NCBI GenBank assembly: GCA_023213395.1
Contig: CM041465.1
Location: forward strand, 124,565,741 to 124,629,740
Source: Cycas panzhihuaensis
Lineage: Eukaryota; Cycadophyta
DNA length: 64,000 nucleotides
Reading direction: 5' to 3'
This document shows, one piece after another, positions 58,809 to 64,000 of the stretch. Numbering within the stretch: position 1 is the first letter of the stretch; each line of letters starts with the position of its first letter. Under the pieces are notes generated by a model, which saw nothing but the letters and a program-made list of their open reading frames with translations, was not told the DNA's origin and ran no database searches. The position numbers were made by a program, and so were the translations under genes.

Positions 58809-60807
58809 TCATCTTTGCCAAGTTTGTTGATCTACCTTCATTAGATCTTTTCTTAAATTATTCTCTCTAGTGTAGCACCTAATGGTTGTATTCTGATTTT
58901 TGAATAATATTTGAAAGAGTGACAGATCTATTGGTTGCTCTCTTAGTTAATTTATTAGTTAGAATTTAAAGAGTATTATTCTAAAATTTGAAGATCTATA
59001 GCCTACATTCTTAAAGAATTATGCCTAATTACTTGATCATTGATCTCCATGCTACTTCATACTGTGAATAAGTAAATTATTAACTTTTTTAAAGATATAA
59101 ACTTAATAAAATATATGAGAGGCTATTTTTGAGTTGTATATTGTTGGACATCCTCTGTTTGGTTTATTTTACCATTGTTATTGGATGTTTGGCCTCTATT
59201 TGATGTACACTTATACAAATATTGGTTGTTGAGCCATATTATGATAGTTTTATATAGAGGCAGCTCTCGTTGGCCTTTAGTACATTATATATTACCTCTT
59301 ATTTAGTTGTGTTGGCCTACGTTCATTACTAGTTCTCTCTCCCATTGGTTTATACATTTGAGATAATTAAGAATACTATATTTGGCATGTATTCATTAAT
59401 GACTCTCTCTCCTCTTAGTTTATGCATCTCACCCTATAAATAACTGGTTATTTACCACACTGCATGGCATTTTGAGGTTGTTGTTAGTCTTTGTACCTGA
59501 TTGGGAGCCTCGTGTGACCTTTGGTAGCCTTTCAAAGATTAATTTTAAAATTATGTAGTGATCTATTGATGAATTCTAGCATTACATTCACTATCTATGC
59601 CTTGCATGACACTTTACTATAGAATTTTTAATATTGCATGATTCTATTTTGAAGCTGCAATTTGATTTTTTCATCTTCAATTGTCCCACATTGTAACATA
59701 TTATTTATACTCTATAGCTGATGTCATTTAAGGCATTTTGTTATTTGGATAAGGTAAATATTGATTGAGAGATAGTTTAATATTAATTCATGACATAAGG
59801 AGTAATCATACAAAATTATTCATGCTCTATTTCATCATTTTTTAAATTATTATGAGGACTAAGAGTTGTCTACTAACTTCAATTGATTCTTGCAAACTAT
59901 TGGATGGACATAAGTGTAGCATATGACCACTTAAATTAATCCTAGTTGAGTTTTCCTTATAATAGAGAAGATAGATTGAGAATTCATTAATTCAACAGAG
60001 AGAATTTGGCCTCTGTATTCTAATTACTACCTTATTTTTTCATAATCCCATTACCTGAATTTAATTTTTATATAGTTTAAAAAACTTTAAGTCATATAAT
60101 TTGGTATATCCTTAGAATATTCTATTCTTAATATATTTCATAACCTAAAGTTACCTTTTTAATATATTTTAAATCATTTTAAAAGCTTTTTAAGTCTTTT
60201 TAAATATGTTTTTAGGTAGTTTTTTTAGTTTTTAAAAGTTCTTTCTATTTTTCTATTTAAAAATATTAAAATAATTTTATTAATTACTAAATTGAAAAAA
60301 AACCAATAAAAAATATAAAAAAGATAAAGATCAAAAGAACCACCTAATTACCAACCTTGTAATGGGAATGGTTAGGACCCCTAAGTTACCATTCTGTATA
60401 CACTATCAGTCCTTCTTAAATTCTATAGATATTATAGAGGCCCTTTAGTTACCATGTGAAATAAGTGGCAGGTTAAGGTATTATACCCAAAATGTTAGAG
60501 TTTGGAGATTAGGCTAGACCTTTAGAGGGTGAGTGCCTTGGTTGGAAGAGTTCCCTTAGATGAGAATCTATCGTTTAGGCTATAAATCTAGTGTAGGTGG
60601 GTCAACGGTGTTGGGGAGGGTGACTAAGCCTTTTGTAGTGATCATATACCTTTAGGTATATTGGGTCCTCAAGTTGCCACTTATGAGTAGGTATGCGATC
60701 AGACAAGACCATCTCAACTACTAAAGGCTACCTATGAGTGGAGACACTGAGACTTACATCTAGTTTAGATCACCCCATTAGGTAGAATATGATACATAAT
60801 AAACATT
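58809..60807 (+). other. leader of copia D; no gene
   Basis: About 2 kb without reading frame or motif. A local block of less AT-rich sequence (about 60,360-60,780) has no coding pattern that I recognise. Confidence 0.5.
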
Positions 60808-63800
60808 ATGGCACTTAAGATGATCACAACTAATACCATTAAACTATTTAGCAGTGATAACTTCTTGGCTTAGAAGAAACAAGTCAAGAATATTTTGATC
60901 ATAAACAAACTTTAGCCTTATGTTTCTAGAAAAATTCCTCATCCAATTCCTACCTAAGATCCTAATGATCTTGATAACATTATTCTACTCGATCTTATTG
61001 AGGTAGCTACCTTTGTCAAGTTTGATGAAGTTGCTATTTTCTTTCTTCACTTGTTTTATGAGGATAATATTGACTAGAATATAGAGCAAGCCACTACCTC
61101 TTCTAGTGCTTGGAACATTATATGTTCGCTCTATAAGAGGATGGATAATGCCAGGGTAGTGATACTTAAAACTTAACTTTTCTCCATTCCATTTATAGGA
61201 TCCATAACAACTCACTATCCCAGATTAAAGTGATCAAGAACTAGTTGTTAGTTATGGGCCAACCACCATTAGACAATGATCTTGTATCCAACATTATTAA
61301 TACTTTTCCACTTAGTTATAATGGCCTCATATCCAATCTATCACATATAGGCCAACTTACTACTATTGATTTCAACACATTTGAGGGTTTATTACTCCAA
61401 GAAGAAGGTATTTTGAATTATTTTGGGAATCTTAAAGCTTCATCTTCTACACCAACATTTGTAGCCAAACATAGAGGAAGATCTCAATGTCCACAACTTA
61501 CACATTAATTTAGTTTAATACATTTGAACTAACAACCTTATTAGTAGCCTAATCATCCATCTCAACCTTATTTATCTTATAATTTATAAGTTGTTTATCA
61601 CTATTGTGGAAAACCTAAACACATGGTACTAGACTATAGATAAAAGAGAGCTAACCTTCATTAACAATAATTTTACAACTGCCCTGATAGATGAGGTAAT
61701 TAGACTTATGAATATGGAAACTATGAGGGACCTCATAGATAAAATCAATTAAATTACTAGGGATCGAGGAGATATAATTATAATACTTCTTAAAGAAATC
61801 AACAAAATAAAAATTGTAATTAAAGATAGAAACAATGAGGCTACATGATTGATTCTCAAATTCTTTTCTTTATTATTTTATTATCACATCATTATAATAT
61901 CACTTGGTTGATCTATTCAAGTGCTTCTCAACATATGATAAGTTCGAAAGAACTCATGACTGATACAAGACTGATCAGGGATCAATTTGTTAGCTTTAGA
62001 GATGATGGAACTTTAGAGGTTGCTAAGATTAGTAATATACCTATCTCATTGAAGAATTTAAACATACATTATCATCTTAATAATGTGTTCTATGTACCTA
62101 ACATGACATGTAACTTACTTTTAGTCAGCCAAATAAATAAATAAAACTTTAATCTTTTGTTTATCCATCTTGGAAGATGCCTAATTACTGATCTAAATGG
62201 CAACTTAATTACCTCAAGATACCAAGATTAGGGACTTTACAAAATTGATGCAGTGACTAGACCATTGATCCATGCACATGAAGTTGATCCTTAGAGTAAT
62301 ACAACTTCAACTCCTTATCCTTCTATTTTAACATCAAATTTAGATGATTAATTTACTTCTCAGATATATATTTCTTTAAAGATTCTAAAAGACAAATCAT
62401 AGAATTAACACCTAGGTCACTTGAATATGGCCAACCTTCATATGCTTTATAAATTGAATGTGGTGCATGGCATACCAAATATCAAGGAGACTAAATGTTT
62501 TTAGCCTGTGTGAAGGGCAAATACCATCAGGCTCCTTTCAGGTCAAATGGGAGAGCCTAACACGCTAAGGATCCTTTAGGCCTAGTACATCTAGATATCT
62601 ATGGGCCCATATCATAGGCATCTATTGGAGCTTATTACTACTTTATCACATTCATTAATAATTACTCTAGAAAATTCTACGTATATTTCATGAAGCAGAA
62701 ATCAAAAGCACTTGATAAATTCCGGGAGTTTAAGTATGGCATTGGAATTTAATTTGGAAAGCCATTAAAAATTCTTTATTATGATAATGTGGATGAATAT
62801 ACATTTAATGCATTCACCTAATTTTGTAAAGATAATAGTATCAAACAATTATTTTTTGCCCTATATACTCCTGAGCATAATGGTATTCTAAGTAAATGAA
62901 TTGGACATTAGTTAGTAAAAGCAAAGCCATGCTGCCACTAAGAGTTTAAGATTTCAATTTTGTGCTGAAGGCCTTTATATAGCTGCATACCTTACAAATA
63001 GAAGTCCTATCAAGGCCACGGTGAATATCACTCTCGAGGAGGCCTGGTCAGGTGAAAAACTTATGGTCTCACTTACATACTTTTGATTGTACAACATATA
63101 TACTTATATTGAAAGAACAAAGAAAAATTTTGGATGATAAGAGCAGGAAATGTAATTTTATTAGTTATCAACCTAACTATAAAGCATATAAATTGTATGA
63201 TCCTACTACTAACCAAATGCATACATCTCAGGATGTTATATTTTTAGAAGAGAACTAGGATGTTGATATTAATTAAATGTCATTCTTTGATGATGAGTTA
63301 GATAAAGCACTAGTTGTGCCTCCTTCTCCATAAAATATACCTCTAGGACATATGCCTCTAACATCTACATTTACTTCTAGTTCCATGTCTACTCCACCTA
63401 CCTCTACTTCCATACCTTCTCCCATTAGTCCTTCAATGGATATTTAAGATAAGGCTATATTGAAATGGTTACCTAAATGGTATATATAGAGGATCTCTTC
63501 TGCTCCTTCATCACCACAATAAGTGAAGAGATAATTAAAATATAGGTCATACACTAGCTTCACCTTAATGGAAAAAGTACTATAAGCTCCAAAACCCTCT
63601 ACTTTTGAAGAAGTTATTATAGATCCAAAGATGAAATTGATTCAATTTTATAAAATGATACTTCAGATCTTGTTATGCCACCTGAAGAGAAGAAACCAAC
63701 TGATTGTAAATGAATTTTTAAAATAAAGTTTCATGCAAGTGGCTCCATTCAATGACATAAAGCTGATTTGGTTACCAAAGGTTTCAAATAGATCAAAGAA

Positions 63801-64000
63801 ACTAATTATAATGATACATTTGTACTAGTTTCCAGTATGGCCACCATTAGGCTTATTCTAGTACTTACAACTCAATGTAAATAGTATGCATACTAAATGG
63901 ATGTAAGAAACACCTTCTTAAATGGTGACTTGTAAGAGGAAATCTATATAAATCAACCTCATAGCTTTGTGGTTTATGGAAAAGAACACATAGTTTGTAT
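60808..64000 (+). pseudogene. copia D gag-pol, partial and broken
   Basis: ATG at 60,808 (MALKMITTNTIKLFSSDNF). Gag keeps the block SSSAWNIICSLYKRMDNARV, then is open from 61,245 with LLLQEEGIL. The zinc knuckle at 61,596-61,637 reads YHYCGKPKHMVLDY: first and last Cys are both Tyr. The protease site at 61,914-61,928 reads YSSAS instead of DSGAS, so the catalytic Asp is lost. NVFYVPNMTCNLLLVSQI follows (GAG-pre-integrase side). Integrase remnants: HLDIYGPI, FITFINNYSRKFYVYFMKQK, YYDNVDEY, YTPEHNGI. RT begins at about 63,640 (MPPEEKKPTDCK) and runs to NTFLNGDL, stop, EEIYINQPHSFV at the edge. Non-functional. Confidence 0.9.

Larger units (their letters stand above)
58317..64000 (+). mobile_element. 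copia D, runs off right edge
   Basis: Candidate 5' LTR (58,317-58,794), iMet PBS (58,797-58,808), a leader of about 2 kb, then decayed gag, protease, integrase and the beginning of RT up to the window edge. The 3' LTR must lie beyond 64,000. Wording of gag-pol differs from A, B and C, so it is a separate family. Confidence 0.85.

Noticed and set aside
1-64000. tRNA, rRNA, CRISPR, bacterial operon or organellar signals
   Set aside because: None seen by eye. The repeated TGGTATCAGAGC sites are retrotransposon primer-binding sites, not tRNA genes, and no direct-repeat/spacer array is present.

Overview
This window is repeat-dominated plant nuclear DNA. The evidence is several Ty1/copia-type LTR retrotransposons primed by initiator-methionine tRNA, two L1-type plant LINEs that encode a DUF4283-like ORF1 plus endonuclease, reverse transcriptase, zf-RVT and RNase H, one broken copy of a plant-type LAMMER (CLK/AFC) kinase, and long AT-rich, CpG-poor filler. 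No intact host gene was found. The size and decay of the repeats suit a large-genome seed plant; a gymnosperm is plausible but cannot be proven from this sequence alone.

Layout. 1-3.1 kb: minus-strand copia remnant running off the left edge (gag remnant, PBS, candidate LTR). 3.1-5.1 kb: a purine-rich tract followed by a strongly pyrimidine-rich one, no gene. 5,091-12,677: a minus-strand element with LTRs but no recognisable coding (E), containing a second LTR element in plus orientation (F, 7,279-11,383). 13,858-20,115: a full-length minus-strand LINE (LINE1) with a 19-bp target-site duplication. 21.3-40.6 kb: a four-layer nest: a Ty3/gypsy-like gag remnant is split by copia A (21,649-40,550), copia A is split by LINE2 (about 22,335-34,240), and LINE2 is split by copia B (26,210-31,538). 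40.6-47 kb: decayed DNA with an LTR relic of family F and unrecognised coding-like remnants. 47,260-48,322: intronless, internally deleted LAMMER kinase pseudogene on the minus strand. 49,318-55,215: copia C, related to A, with a truncated 5' LTR. 56.3-58.0 kb: an unrecognised decayed reading frame with a heptad-like C-terminal part. 58,317 to the right edge: copia D (LTR, PBS, long leader, gag, protease, integrase, start of RT).

Function and history. Nothing here looks like a working host pathway. The coding sequences belong to retroelements (capsid and nucleocapsid, protease, integrase, RT/RNase H; or LINE ORF1 and endonuclease-RT), and all carry nonsense mutations. Many stops sit where a related copy has CAA, CAG or TGG, as expected if cytosine methylation and deamination silenced the elements. 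Target-site duplications and LTR pairing let the insertion order be read directly, which is the most informative aspect of the window.
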